This document shows, in pieces, positions 41,122 through 51,704 of a stretch of DNA of 64,000 nt. Both the position numbers and the translations under genes were made by a program. The DNA is from Closterium sp. NIES-65. Its lineage: Eukaryota > Streptophyta > Zygnematophyceae > Desmidiales > Closteriaceae. A model generated the notes under the pieces. That model did not search any database, was not told where the DNA came from, and saw nothing but the letters and a program-made list of their open reading frames with translations. Numbering within the stretch: position 1 is the first letter of the stretch; each line of letters begins with the position of its first letter. The stretch lies in the NCBI GenBank assembly GCA_948144175.1, contig CANXME010002010.1, positions 1,984,001 through 2,048,000 of the forward strand, read 5' to 3'.

Positions 41122-43770
41122 ATGGCTACCCCCAGTGTCCTCGCTTTTGACATTGAGGGTCGAGCCATTGACTTTGAGGTCTGGGTCGACGACCTGCAGT
41201 TGTTTTTACAGTGCGATAGGGCGGACGGTCTTTCTCTCTTTGACCTCACCTCTGGCGCCTCTCCTACTCCTGCTGCTGATGCTGACCCCACTGTTCGCTC
41301 TCAGTGGGCCACCCGCGATGCTGCTGCACGTCTTGCTGTGCGTCGCCACCTCCCTACCACTGAGCACGCGCACTTTAGTCAGTACAAGAGTGCTCAGACC
41401 TTGTATGACGCTGTAGTTGTGCGCTACTCTTCCCCTGCCACTGCTGCACTGAGCCGCCACATGCTACCGTACCTCTTTCCTGACCTTGCTGCCTTTCCCA
41501 CAGTCGCTGACCTCATTACGCACCTCCGCACTAGTGACACCCGCTACCGCGCCGCCCTTCCTGCTGAGTTCTGCGCCAAGAACCCCCCCCCCATGTACAT
41601 CGCTCTCTATTACATAGTCACTCGGCTCCCTGACTCCCTTCGCGTAGTCAGGGACCACTTCCTCTCATTCTGTCCCACCACTCTCACTGTTGACCTCCTC
41701 GAGAAGGCCCTTCTAGCGGCAGAGAAGAGCATAGTCGCTGTAGGAGCTTCTCGTGGAGACCCGCGCACCCCCATCTTTGAGGGGTGTTCTCCTTCCCCCC
41801 TGCTGCCCTCTGTTGCCTCTGCTGCTGCCGCCGACCTGCTTGGTCTTGAGTCGGTCGGCGCGGCGTCTGCCCCTAGCGGGAGACGCCGCTCTGGCAGAGG
41901 CAAGGGGGGCAAGGGCGCGGGTGGAGCTGGCGGGAGCGGTGGAGGTGGCGGTGGAGGCGGCGGAGGGAGTGGGGGTGGCGGTGGGAGTGGTGGCGGGGGT
42001 GGTGGCGGTGGTGGCGGCAGCGGAGGCGGAGGCGGTGGCGGCGGCGGCGGTGGGAGCGGAGGCGGCGGTGGTGGCGGAGGTGGAGGCGGTGGTGGCGGAG
42101 GAGGTGGAGCCGGTCGGGGTAGTGCCCCGCAGCGGAGCGGCTCTGGTGGTGGCGGAGGTGGAGGCGGTGGTGGCGGAGGAGGTGGAGCCGGTCGGGGTAG
42201 TGCCCCGCAGCGGAGCGGCTCTGGTGGTGGTCCGCGCCAGCAGCAGCAACAGCAGCGTTCTCATAACATCCCCTCATCTCAGCAGCTCCGTGAGTGGTAC
42301 ACGAAGCGTCAGCGTGGTGGAGGTTTTGGCCCGTGCACCTACGTTCTTCGTTCCGGCGACCGCGCGGGTGAGCAGTGCGGGGGTGCCCATTCCACCCAGC
42401 GCTGCTTTGGCCGCCTGTCGGACGCGTGGCGTCAGCAGTTCCCCGACGCTAGTGAGATCCCCCGCTGGGGAGAGCTGTCTAGGGCTGGCGTAGCGATCTT
42501 TGATCTTGACTTTGATGCTATCCTTGCTGCCATGTATGCTGTGACTATTAGTGATGAGGGTGACTGTTACCGGTGTTTCCCGCCCAACCCGGGCATTGGT
42601 ACTGCTGCGCTAGGTGCTTGTGAGACTGCTGCTCTAGGTGCCAGCGTGTCTGCGCTCTCAGGTACTGGTGAGGCTGCGCTCTCAGGTACTGGTGAGGCTG
42701 CGCTCTCAGGTACTGGTGAGGCTGCGCTCTCAGGTACTAGTAAGGCTGCGCTCTCAGGTACCGTGTCGGCTTCGGCCTCCCTCACCTTCACACTTGACTC
42801 TGGGGCTTCTCGCTCCTTCTTTTGGGACCGCACCACACTCACGCCGCTTGGCCGGCCGGTTGCGGTCTCACTGGCTGACCCCTCTGGGGGTCCTGTCCTC
42901 TCTCACTTCTCCACTGTCCTCCCGTGTCCAGCTGCCCCTTCAGGCTCCCTGTCTGGTCTGTACCTCCCCTCGTTCTCGACGAACTTGGTGAGTGGTGCTG
43001 ACCTGCAGGATGCGGGGGTTCACCAGATTACTCCTGCGAGTCAGCGGGTGACCCACTGCACCGACGCGCGCACAGGCCAGCACCTGGCCACGTTCTCGCG
43101 TCGGCCGGGGTCGAGCCTTTACACCCTGACCACTGAGTCTCCTCCTGTCCCTGTGTCTGGCCAGGTAGCTGCGTCGGGTCAGGTGTTTGCTGCTGCGTCC
43201 AGGTCTGGTCCTGAGTCTGCCCCCTGCTCGTGTCGCCTCCTGTCTCACGAGACTCTCCTGTGGCACCACCGTCTTGGCCACCCCTCCTTGCCTCGTCTCA
43301 AGGACATGGCTTCCCGTGTCCTTGTCTCTGGTCTTCCCAGGTCTCTCCCTCCCCTTCCTTCAGGGCCAGGACCTTCCTGTGTCCCTTGTGTCGAGGGGCG
43401 CCTCCGGGCTGCCCCTCACTCCTCTCAGTTTCCTCCGACAGAGGCTCCTCTGCAGACGCTTCACATGGACGTGTGGGGCCCGGCCCGCGTCCGTGGACAG
43501 GGTCACGAGCGCTACTTCCTGCTGGTCGTTGACGACTACTCGCGTTTCACCACAGTCTTCCCCTTGCGCAACAAGGGTGATGTCACTGAGGTGTTGATCG
43601 ACTGGATCCGCGCAGCTCGTCTCCAGCTCAGGAGGAGCTTCGGCTCGGACTTTCCTGTTCTGCGTCTGCACTCTGACCAAGGCGGAGAGTTCTCCTCTAG
43701 CCTTCTGCGAGCCTACTGTCCTACACGAGGCATCCGCCAGACCTTTACCCTTCCGGATTCTCCGCATTAA
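41122..43770 (+). CDS. gag-pol: E6 Gag-protease-integrase polyprotein (882 codons, premature TAA)
   Basis: ATG at 41122 gives MATPSVLAFDIEGRAIDFEVW. The frame covers Gag, an in-frame 10-bp C-run (41583-41592), a Gly tract of about 150 residues with an internal duplication (the GAGRGSAPQRSGSGGG block occurs twice), the knuckle CTYVLRSGDRAGEQCGGAHSTQRC, and GTGEAALS repeated before protease. DSGASRSFF (42796) is the aspartic protease site. Integrase has WHHRLGHPS, CVPCVEGR, MDVWGP (43468) and LHSDQGGEF. TAA at 43768-43770 replaces Gln just before the catalytic Glu segment. Gag and protease look intact, so this copy could still supply Gag; that is inference. Confidence 0.93.
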   Translation: MATPSVLAFDIEGRAIDFEVWVDDLQLFLQCDRADGLSLFDLTSGASPTPAADADPTVRSQWATRDAAARLAVRRHLPTTEHAHFSQYKSAQTLYDAVVVRYSSPATAALSRHMLPYLFPDLAAFPTVADLITHLRTSDTRYRAALPAEFCAKNPPPMYIALYYIVTRLPDSLRVVRDHFLSFCPTTLTVDLLEKALLAAEKSIVAVGASRGDPRTPIFEGCSPSPLLPSVASAAAADLLGLESVGAASAPSGRRRSGRGKGGKGAGGAGGSGGGGGGGGGGSGGGGGSGGGGGGGGGGSGGGGGGGGGGGSGGGGGGGGGGGGGGGGGAGRGSAPQRSGSGGGGGGGGGGGGGGAGRGSAPQRSGSGGGPRQQQQQQRSHNIPSSQQLREWYTKRQRGGGFGPCTYVLRSGDRAGEQCGGAHSTQRCFGRLSDAWRQQFPDASEIPRWGELSRAGVAIFDLDFDAILAAMYAVTISDEGDCYRCFPPNPGIGTAALGACETAALGASVSALSGTGEAALSGTGEAALSGTGEAALSGTSKAALSGTVSASASLTFTLDSGASRSFFWDRTTLTPLGRPVAVSLADPSGGPVLSHFSTVLPCPAAPSGSLSGLYLPSFSTNLVSGADLQDAGVHQITPASQRVTHCTDARTGQHLATFSRRPGSSLYTLTTESPPVPVSGQVAASGQVFAAASRSGPESAPCSCRLLSHETLLWHHRLGHPSLPRLKDMASRVLVSGLPRSLPPLPSGPGPSCVPCVEGRLRAAPHSSQFPPTEAPLQTLHMDVWGPARVRGQGHERYFLLVVDDYSRFTTVFPLRNKGDVTEVLIDWIRAARLQLRRSFGSDFPVLRLHSDQGGEFSSSLLRAYCPTRGIRQTFTLPDSPH

Positions 43771-44904
43771 AATGGGATTGCTGAGCGCCGCATTGGCATG
43801 GTCATGGACGTCGCTCGTACGTCCATGATGCATGCGGCTGCCCCCCATTTTCTGTGGTCGTTTGCGGTTCGGTACGCGGCGCATGAGATCAACCTTCACC
43901 CCGGGGTTTCCCGGCCGGGGAAGTTCCGTACCTCCTCGGCTCTGCTGTGGACTGGGAAGGTCGGCGATGCGTCTGCGTTCCGTGTCTGGGGATCTCGGGC
44001 GTTTGTCCGCGACTTGTCTGCGGACAAGCTGTCCCCTTGTGCTGCTCCCTGTGTCTTCCTTGGCTTCCCCCCTGACGCTCCAGGGTGGGAGTTCTACCAC
44101 CCTTCCTCTCGTCGTGTTCTGTCCTCCCAGGACGTCACGTTCGACGAGTCAGTCCCCTTCTACCGTCTCTTCCCCTACTGCACTCCTTCCCTCCCCCCAC
44201 CGCCGCACTTCCTTGTGCCAGGTCCCCCCCCGGAAGACCCCCTCCCCCCTCAAGGTCCTGCCCCTTCAGGTGTGTCCCAGGTTGACGCAGTCGAGCCGGT
44301 CGAGGTTGCTGGTGACTCTGGTACTGCTACGGGTGCTGAGCCTGGGGGTGCTGACTCTGGGGGTGCCGTGCGCATGGGTGCTGAGCCTAGGGGTGCTGAG
44401 TCTGGGGGTGCTGCGACTGAGGGTGCTGAGCCTGGGGGTGCTGAGCCTGGGGGTGCTGCCACCTGGGGTGCTGAGCCTGGGGCTGCTGAGTCTGGGGGTG
44501 CTACGCCAGGGGGTGCTGAGTCTGGGGGTGCTACGTTAGGAGCTGCTGAGCCTGGAGGTGCTGAGTCTGGAGCTGCTGAGCCTGGAGGTGCGAGCCTGCC
44601 GCCACTGGACCTCCCCTTGTGGCGTCTGGTGGTGCTGGGCCTGGAGGTTCTCCGGGTGCTCCATCTTAGAGGGAGCCCCTGTCTCCACAGGAGCTGCGCG
44701 AGTGGTTTGCTAGCCGCTGGAGGCGTACTGCTGAAGCTGGGGCTTCTTCGGCCACTGAGGGTGCTGGTCCCGCCGGTCCCGGGGCTGCTGGGCCTGCGGG
44801 TCCTACTGGAGCTAGAGCTGCTGAGGGTGGTGGTGCTGAGACTGCTGCTGTCTGTCCTGGCGGTGGTCCTGCTACTGGCGCTGCTGGAGGTCCTACCGCT
44901 GTAG
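43771..44904 (+). pseudogene. pol: E6 integrase C-terminal part and spacer
   Basis: Same frame as the upstream polyprotein: NGIAERRIGMVMDVARTSMMHAA, a small insertion (GKFRTS) in the PRVSLPETS segment, WEFYHPSSRRV and YYRLFPY-like FYRLFPYCTPSLPPPP. The Gly/Ala/Pro/Glu spacer (GAEPGGAESGGA repeats) follows. A base loss near 44590 shifts the frame to Leu/Val-rich coding and it closes at 44904. Confidence 0.85.
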
Positions 44905-44954
44905 GTGTTGTTGGCGCTGGTGTTGCCGCTGGGGGTGCTAATGCTGTCCCTGCT

Positions 44955-47190
44955 GTGTCTGGAGTCCCCGCGTGGCCTCGGCCGTGCTTGGTTCCGCTCC
45001 TGCAGCAGGTTCTTGGTCTCTCTCCTCCTGTAGAGTGTCCACCGCCTGTCCAGTCCCACTCACTGTTAGAGCCCGCCTCCCCACTGCCTGCTCCTTCTCC
45101 TTACACTGGTCCTACTGGAGGTCTTGCTGAGCGTCGTGAGCCTGCGTCTCGTCCCACGTCGCCTGTTCGTGCTGCTAGCACTAGTGGTCGCGGTTCGCGT
45201 CAGCGTCCTCCTCCTGTCCCTGGCACACACCGGATGTCTCCTTTGCGTGCCCCTTTGCCTTCTCCTCGTAAGTCCTCTCTTCCTGCGCTTGCCGACCCGG
45301 AGTCCGACTCTCTTCGTGCTGCCAGTCCTACTGTCACGCGTCTCCTTGCTACTGTTGTCACTGACCCCTCTTTTGAGTCCACTGCTGCGTCTGCTCTTGT
45401 TGCTGAGCTCGTCGACTTTGCTTCTCGCTGTCGTCTCGACTACGCTGCTAGTCTTGTTGCTGAGTCTGCGTCTGTCTTTCCTCCGTCAGTCGGGGGTGAG
45501 TGTGCTCTTGGCACGGACGTCCTTGAGGACAGGCAGGAGGATTTCCAGTGTCTGGCTGCTGCTTCACCTCATCTCGCGTCCGTACTACTTGCCCCTGAGG
45601 GAGACCCAGATGCACTAGACATCCCGACTCAGCCCTCTTACGCGGAGGCCGTAGAGGGTCCCTACTCCTCTCAGTGGCAGGCAGCTATGGATGCAGAGAT
45701 GGCTTCCTGGAAGTCCACAGGCACCTATGTTGACGCGGTTCCCCATCCTGGGGCGAACATCATCAGTGGCATGTGGATCTTCAGGGTGAAGCGACCGCCG
45801 GGCTCTCCACCTGTCTTCAAGGCGCGTTACGTGGCTCGTGGCTTCAGTCAGCGGCAGGGAGTTGACTACTTTCAGACCTTCTGTCCCACCCCGAAGATGA
45901 CCACTCTTCGGGTGCTGCTGCACATAGCCGCTCAGCGCGACTACGAGCTCCACTCTCTTGACTTCAGCACTGCTTTCTTGCAGGGTAGCCTGCACGAGGA
46001 GATCTGGCTGCGCCGTCCACCTGGCTTCACTGCGACTTTCCCTCCTGGCACCCAGTGGAGCCTCCGACGGCCAGTCTACGGTCTCCGCCAGGCACCGCGT
46101 AAGTGGCACGACATACTGAGGACTACGCTTGCGGCTCTTGGGTTTGCTCCTTCCACTGCCGACCCGTCGCTGTTTCTGCGCACCGACACCTCTCTTTGCC
46201 GCCTTTCTACATCCTCGTGTACGTCGACGACTTGGTCTTTGCCACTGCTGACACTGCTGGACTCGCCTACGTGAAGTCCGAGCTGCAGAAGAGACACACG
46301 TGCACAGACCTGGGTGAACTGCGCAGCTACCTTGGCTTGCAGATCACTCGGGACAGAGCACGCCGCACCATTACCTTGACTCAGTCACACATGGTGCAGC
46401 AGGTCATTCAGCACTTCGGCTTCACGTACTCCTCGCCTCAGGCCACTCCTCTGCCTACTCGCCACTCGCTCTCAGCTCTGCCTTCAGATGAGTCCGTAGA
46501 GTCGAGTGGCCCGTACCCAGAGCTTGTTGGCTGCCTCATGTACCTGATAACCTGCACACGACCTGACCTTGCATACCCTCTTAGCATTGTTGCGTGCTAT
46601 GTTGCTCCTGGGAGACACCGACCAGAGCACATGGCTGCAGCGAAGAGGGTGTTGCGCTACTTGTGCAGTACGTCTGGCATGGGGCTAGTGCTTGGAGGGC
46701 GGAGTCCAGTGGTCCTCACTGGGCACGCGGACGCTTCTTGGGCTGACGACCAGGCTACGCAGCGGTCGTCGCAGGGTTACACCTTCAGTCTTGGTTCCGG
46801 CTCTGTCTCGTGGCGGGCTACTCGCTCGTCTTCTGTTCTCGGCTCCAGTTGTGAGGCTGAGATCTACGCCGGGGCCATGGCTGCACAGGAGCTACGCTGG
46901 CTCACCTACCTGCTGACTGACCTTGGAGAGCCGCCTCGTTCTCCTCCAGTGCTGTACGTAGACAACAAGGCCATGCTGGCCTTGTGTCGAGAGCAGCGCT
47001 TGGAGCACAGAACGAAGCACATTTCTCTCCGCTACTTCCTGACTCGTGAGCTGCAGCAGCGTGGTCAGATGCGACTTGCGTACGTGGCCTCTGAGGCCAA
47101 CACTGCTGATGTTTTCACCAAGGCACTTCCGCCTTGTGATCATGAGCGTTTCTGCACTCAGCTGGGACTTGTCCCAGTCTTGCCTCACTT
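44955..47190 (+). pseudogene. pol: E6 RT-RNase H, one frameshift, fused to the E7 LTR
   Basis: Frame 3 from 44955 reads through SYAEAVEGPYSSQW, GMWIFRVK, FQTFCPTPKMTTL, FSTAFLQGSLHEE and FLRTDTSL. An extra 2 bp near 46196 shifts to frame 2, which then carries YVDDLVFA (46220), LGELRSYLGLQITRD, GHADASWADD, CEAEIYAGA, LYVDNKAMLAL and ASEANTADVFTKAL without any stop. The frame continues past LPHF into the E7 LTR and PBS to 47347 because the normal TGA stop was deleted. Apart from the shift, RT and RNase H appear complete. Confidence 0.92.
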
Positions 47191-47309
47191 TATATATGCT
47201 ATAGTCTGTGTAGGCTGTAGTGGGGCAGTTCATATGGGGTACAACACTTTAGGGTTTACTACTTGTACTCCTCATTCTGCTCAATGCATTCATTCCTCGT
47301 TTCTTATCA
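47191..47309 (+). repeat. E7 5' LTR fragment
   Basis: 119 bp, starting TATATATGCTATAGTCTG and ending TTTCTTATCA. Closest to the LTRs of E8 and E9 (CTATAGTCTGTGTAGGCTG). Confidence 0.85.
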
Positions 47310-47352
47310 TGGTATCGAGCAGGTTCCCTAGTGGGAACGCTACCTAGGGCCC
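47310..47352 (+). promoter_or_regulatory. E7 PBS, hairpin and GGGCCC motif
   Basis: PBS TGGTATCGAGC, perfect hairpin GTTCCC-TAGT-GGGAAC at 47323-47338, GGGCCC at 47347-47352. Confidence 0.75.
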
Positions 47353-47449
47353 ACCACGATATATATATATATATTATTTATTTTTCTTGCCCGGAGCGTG
47401 CTTCACTCCTGCCCGAGTCGCGCTCTGTGTGCCCTCCCTACCTCCGCGC

Positions 47450-47930
47450 CGCCCTTAGTGGCCCCTCTCACAGCCCCTTAAGCCGCCCTTAAGGCCCCTC
47501 TCGCCGCCCTCTACGGCCCTGTTGCCGCCACCTACAGCCCCGTCGCCGCCACCTACGGCCCCGTTGCCGTCACTTGCGGCCCCGTCGCCGCCACCTGCGG
47601 TCACACCGCCGCCACCTCCGGCCCCGTCGCCGCCACCTACGGCCCCGTCGCCGCCAACTGCGGCCACGTCGCCGTCACCTGTGGCCCCGTCGCCCTCCCC
47701 TAGCGGCCACGTCGCCGCCTCTACCGGCCCTATCCCCACTCAACCGCCCACCAACCGAGCCGCCGAGCAGCCCAGCAGCCGGGCCGCCCACCAGCCGAGT
47801 CGCCGGGCCGCCCAGCAACCGAGTCGCCAAGCAGCCGAGCCGCCCAGAAGCCGAGCCGCCGAGCCGCCCAGCAACCAAACCGCCCAGCAGCCGAGCCGCC
47901 CGGCCGCCGAACCGCCGAACCGCCCTACTG
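47450..47930 (+). repeat. E7 GC-rich leader satellite
   Basis: GGCCCCGTCGCCGCCACCTA-type units of about 21 bp to about 47700, then GCCGAGCCGCCC repeats. Confidence 0.82.
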
Positions 47931-48014
47931 TCCAGCCGCTGCTATTCCTACCGGTGCGCCCCGGCCCTACTTCCTTGGACTGGTGAGCCCACTCCCTACT
48001 AGGCCGCTGCAGTC

Positions 48015-50920
48015 ATGGCTAACCACAGTGTCCTTACTTTTGATGCTGAGGACTGTGCCGCTGACTTTGAGGTCTGGGTCGATGACCTCCAACTGTTTCT
48101 CAAGTGCAATAAAGCAGACGGACTCTCTCTGTTTGATCTGACCTCTGGTGTCTCTCCCGCCCCACCTGCTACTGCTGACAGCAGTGTTCGCTCACAGTGG
48201 GCCACACGCGATGCTGCTGGTCGCCTTGCTGTGCGTCGCCACTTTCCGACTGCTAAGCGTGCGCACTTTAGCCTGTACAAGAGTGCTAAGACCTTGTACG
48301 ACGCTGTAGTTGCACGCTACTCTTCCCCTGCCACTGCTGCTCTTAGCCGCCTCATGCTGCCGTACCTGTTCCCTGACCTTGCTACTTTTCCCACAGTCGC
48401 TGACCTTATCACTCACCTTCACACTAGTGACATTCGATACCGCGCTGCGCTTCCTGCTGAGTTCTGTGCCAAGAACCCCCCCCCCCCATGTACATCACCC
48501 TCTACTACATAGTCACCCGCCTCCCTGACTCCCTTCGATTAGTCAGGGACCACTTCCTCTCTGTTTGCCCCACCACACTCACCGTCGACCTCCTCGAGGA
48601 GCGCCTCCTAGTAGTAGAGAAGAGTATAGTCGCTGTAGGAGCCTCTCGTGGTGACCCTCGCACCCCCGTCTTTGAGGGGTGTCCCCCCCCCCCCCTCTTG
48701 CCCTCTGTTGCCTCTGCTACTGCGGCCGACCTCGTTGGTTTCGAGTCGGTTGGCGCTGCGTCTGCCCCGAGCGGGAGATGCTGCACCGGCAAGGGCAAGG
48801 GGGGCAAGGGCGCTTGAGGGGCTAGCGATGGCGGTGCAGGTGGTGGTGGAGGCAGTGGAGGGGGTGGGGGTGGTGGTAGTAGTGGTGGCGGGGGTGGAGG
48901 TGTCGGTGGCAGCAGTGGAGGCAGAGGAGGCGGCGGCGGTGGCGGAGGGAGCGGAGGCGGTGGAGGCGGTGGAGGCGGCGGAGGTGGCGGAGGCGGCGGA
49001 GGTGGCGGAGGCGGGAGCGGCGGCGGCAGTGGACCTGGTCGCGGCTCTGCGTAGAGGAGTGGCTCCCGTGGTCGTCCGCGCCAACAGCAGCAGCGCAGTC
49101 GTGAGACCTTGTCCCCTTAGCAGCTTTGTGAGTGGTACGCTGCGCGTCAGCGCGGTGGGGGTACTGGTCCCTGCACCTACGTTCTCCGAACCGGCGACCG
49201 CGCGGGTGAGCAGTGCGGGGGCCCACACTCCACCCAGCGCTGCTTCGGCCGCCTGACGGACGCGTGGCGGCACCACTTCCCAGAGGCCTCTGAGATTCCT
49301 CGCTGGGGAGAGCTGTCTAGGGTGGGGGTTGCTATCTTTGATCTTGATTTTGATGCTATTCTTGCTGCCATGTATGCTGTTGCTGACAGTGTTGAGGGTA
49401 ACTAATACCTGTGTGTTCCGCCTGACCCGGGCATTGAGACTGCTGCTCTAGGTGCTGGTGAGGCTGCTGCTCTAGGTGCTAGCGCGTCTGCTGCCCCAGG
49501 TGCTGGTGAGTCTGCCCTCTCAGGTACCACGTCATCTCAGGCCTTACACACCTTCACGCTTGACTTGGGTGCTTCCCGCTCCTTCTTTCGAGACCGCACC
49601 AACCTTACGCTGCTTAGTCGGCGGGTTGCGGTCTCCCTGGCGGACCCCTCTGGGGGTCCTGTCCTTGCTCGCTTCTCCACTATCTTACCGTGTCCGGCAG
49701 CCCCCTCTGGCACCCTTTCAGGTCTCTATCTCCCCTCGTTCTCTACGAACTTGGTGAGTGGAGCTGATCTACAGGATAGGGGGGTTGACCAGTTCACTCG
49801 TGCGAGACAGCAGGTGACCCATTGCACGTGTGCTCAGACAGGCCGACACCTGGCCACGTTCACCTGTCGGCCATGGTCGAGCCTGTACACCCTCACTACC
49901 GAGTCTCCTTCAAGTGCTGAGCCTGGTCAGGGTCGCTGCGTTGAGTTAGGTGTTTGCTGCGGCGTCCAAGTCTAGTCCTGAGTCTGCTCCCTGCTCGTGT
50001 CGTCTCCTGTCTCACCAGACTCTCCTTTGGCACCACCTCCTTGGTCACCCCTCTCTGCCTCGTCTCCAAGGCATGGCCTCTCGTGTCCTTGTCTCTGGTC
50101 TCCCCTGGTCTCTCCCTCCCCTACATCCGGGGCATGCCCCTACCCGCGTCCCCTGCGTCGAGGGGCGACAGCGCGCCGCCCCTCACTCCTCCGAGTTTCC
50201 TCCGACAGGGGCTCCGTTGCAGACTCTTTACATGGACGTGTGAGGCCCCGCTTGCGTCCGTGGCCAGGGGCACGAGCGTTACTTCCTGTTGGTGGTTGAC
50301 GACTACTCCCGTTACACCACGGTGTTCCACTTGCGCAGCAAGGGCGACGTCACTGAGGTGCTGATCGGCTGGATCTGCGCAGCTCGTCTCCAGCTGAGAG
50401 AGATTTTCGGCTCGGTCTTTCCTGTTCTGCGTCTACACTCTGACAGAGGCGGGGAGTTTTCCTCTGCCCGTCTGGGAGCCTTCTGTCGGGCACAGGGCAT
50501 TCGCCACACCTTCACGCTTTCAGCCTCTCCACAGCAAAATGGGATTGCTGAGCGCCGCATTGGTATGGTCACGGACGTCGCTCATACGTCCATGATCCAT
50601 GCGGTTGCCCCACATTTTCTGTGGCCATTTGCGGTTCAGTACGCGGCGCATCAGCTCAACCTTCAGCCCCGGGTCTCCTTGCCAGAGACCTCCCCCACCT
50701 TGCGGTGGACGGGGAAGGTTGGCGATGCGTCTGGGTTTCGGGTCTGGGGATCTCGGGCGTTTGTCCGCGAATTGTCTGCGGACAAGCTGTCCCCCCGTGC
50801 TGTTCCCTGCGTCTTCCTTGGCTTCCCCCCTGACGCGCGTGGTCGGCAGTTTTACCACCCCACCTCGCGCCGTGTTCTGTCCTCCTAGGACGTCACCTTT
50901 GACAAGTCTCTTCCCCTACC
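48015..50920 (+). pseudogene. gag-pol: E7 gag-protease-integrase pseudogene
   Basis: ATG at 48015 (MANHSVLTFDAED). A 12-bp C-run (48476-48487) shifts the frame; ATG at 48488 (MYITLYY) opens the next. Stops: TGA 48815 (Gly), TAG 49052 and 49118 (Gln), TAA 49403 (Cys), TGA 50241 (Trp of MDVWGP), TAG 50886 (Gln). The knuckle CTYVLRTGDRAGEQCGGPHSTQRC is intact. Protease reads DLGAS (49562), the catalytic-loop Ser replaced by Leu. Integrase has WHHLLGHPS, YSRYTTVFHL, LHSDRGGEF and PQQNGIAERRIG. A deletion after 50900 removes the YYR of the C-terminal motif. Confidence 0.88.
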
Positions 50921-51019
50921 GCGCTGCGCCCCTTCCCCCGCCGCCGCTCTTCCTTGTGCCAGGTCCTCCCCCGGTAGACCCCCTCCCCCCTCAGGGTCCT
51001 GCCCCGTCAGGTGTGCCCC

Positions 51020-51704
51020 GTCAGGAGTTGGTCCTGCTGGAGCTGCTGGCGGTACTGGAGCTGCCGGTCCTGCTGGAGTTGGTGCTGCTGGAGCTGGAGC
51101 TGATGGGGGTGTTGGCACTGGTGTTTCTGCTGGCGCTGGTGCGTCTGAGGTTGCTGGAGTTGGCGCTATTGGAACTGGAGGTGTTGCTAGCGCTGGTGCT
51201 GCCGCTGGGTGTACTGGTGCTGTCCCTGCTGGTTCTGGAGGCGCTGCGCGGCCGAGGCCGTACTTCGTTCCGCTCCTTGAGCAGGTTCTTGGTCTCCAGC
51301 CCTCTACTGGTCCTGCCCCTCCCTTAGAGTGTCCACTGCCCGTCCAGTCACTGTCACAGTTACAGCCCGCCTCCCCTCTTCGTGCTCCTTCTCCCTACAC
51401 TGGTCCTACTGGAGGTCTTGCTGAGCGTCGTGAGCCTGCGTCTCGTCCTGTGTTGCCTGTTTGTGCTGCTCGCACTAGTCGTCGTGTTCCGCGTCCGCGT
51501 CCTCTTGCGGTTCCAGGCACATATCAGATGGCATTACGTCCTTCCACTGCTCCCCTTCGTGTCCCGTTGCCGTCTCCTCCAGAGTCCTCTCTTCCTCTCC
51601 TTACTGACCCTGAGTCTGACTCTCTTCGTGCTGCCAGTCCTACTATCACGCGTCTTCTGGCCAGTGTTGTCACTGTCACGCGTCTCCTGGCCAATGTTGT
51701 CACT
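51020..51704 (+). pseudogene. pol: E7 spacer and RT N-terminal fragment
   Basis: The spacer is greatly shortened: GVPRQELVLLELL follows directly on APSG. The region before RT (LTDPESDSLRAASPTITRLL) has a 28-bp tandem duplication at about 51648-51702 (two CACGCGTCTYCTGGCCA copies). The copy ends at the E8 joint. Confidence 0.82.

Larger units (their letters stand above)
39665..47190 (+). mobile_element. E6: best preserved clade A copia element, 3' end fused to E7
   Basis: 5' LTR, PBS, hairpin, leader, then gag, protease and integrase in one frame with a single internal stop, spacer, RT and RNase H. After LPHF near the end of RNase H the sequence passes straight into an LTR fragment of E7 (47191). 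The 3' untranslated region, the polypurine tract and the first bases of that LTR are therefore deleted. Confidence 0.92.
47191..51704 (+). mobile_element. E7: clade A copia element truncated at both ends
   Basis: Begins with an LTR missing its first 12 or so bases and ends in the N-terminal part of RT. At 51703-51705 it joins the antisense spacer of E8 with CTG shared by both sides. Confidence 0.9.
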
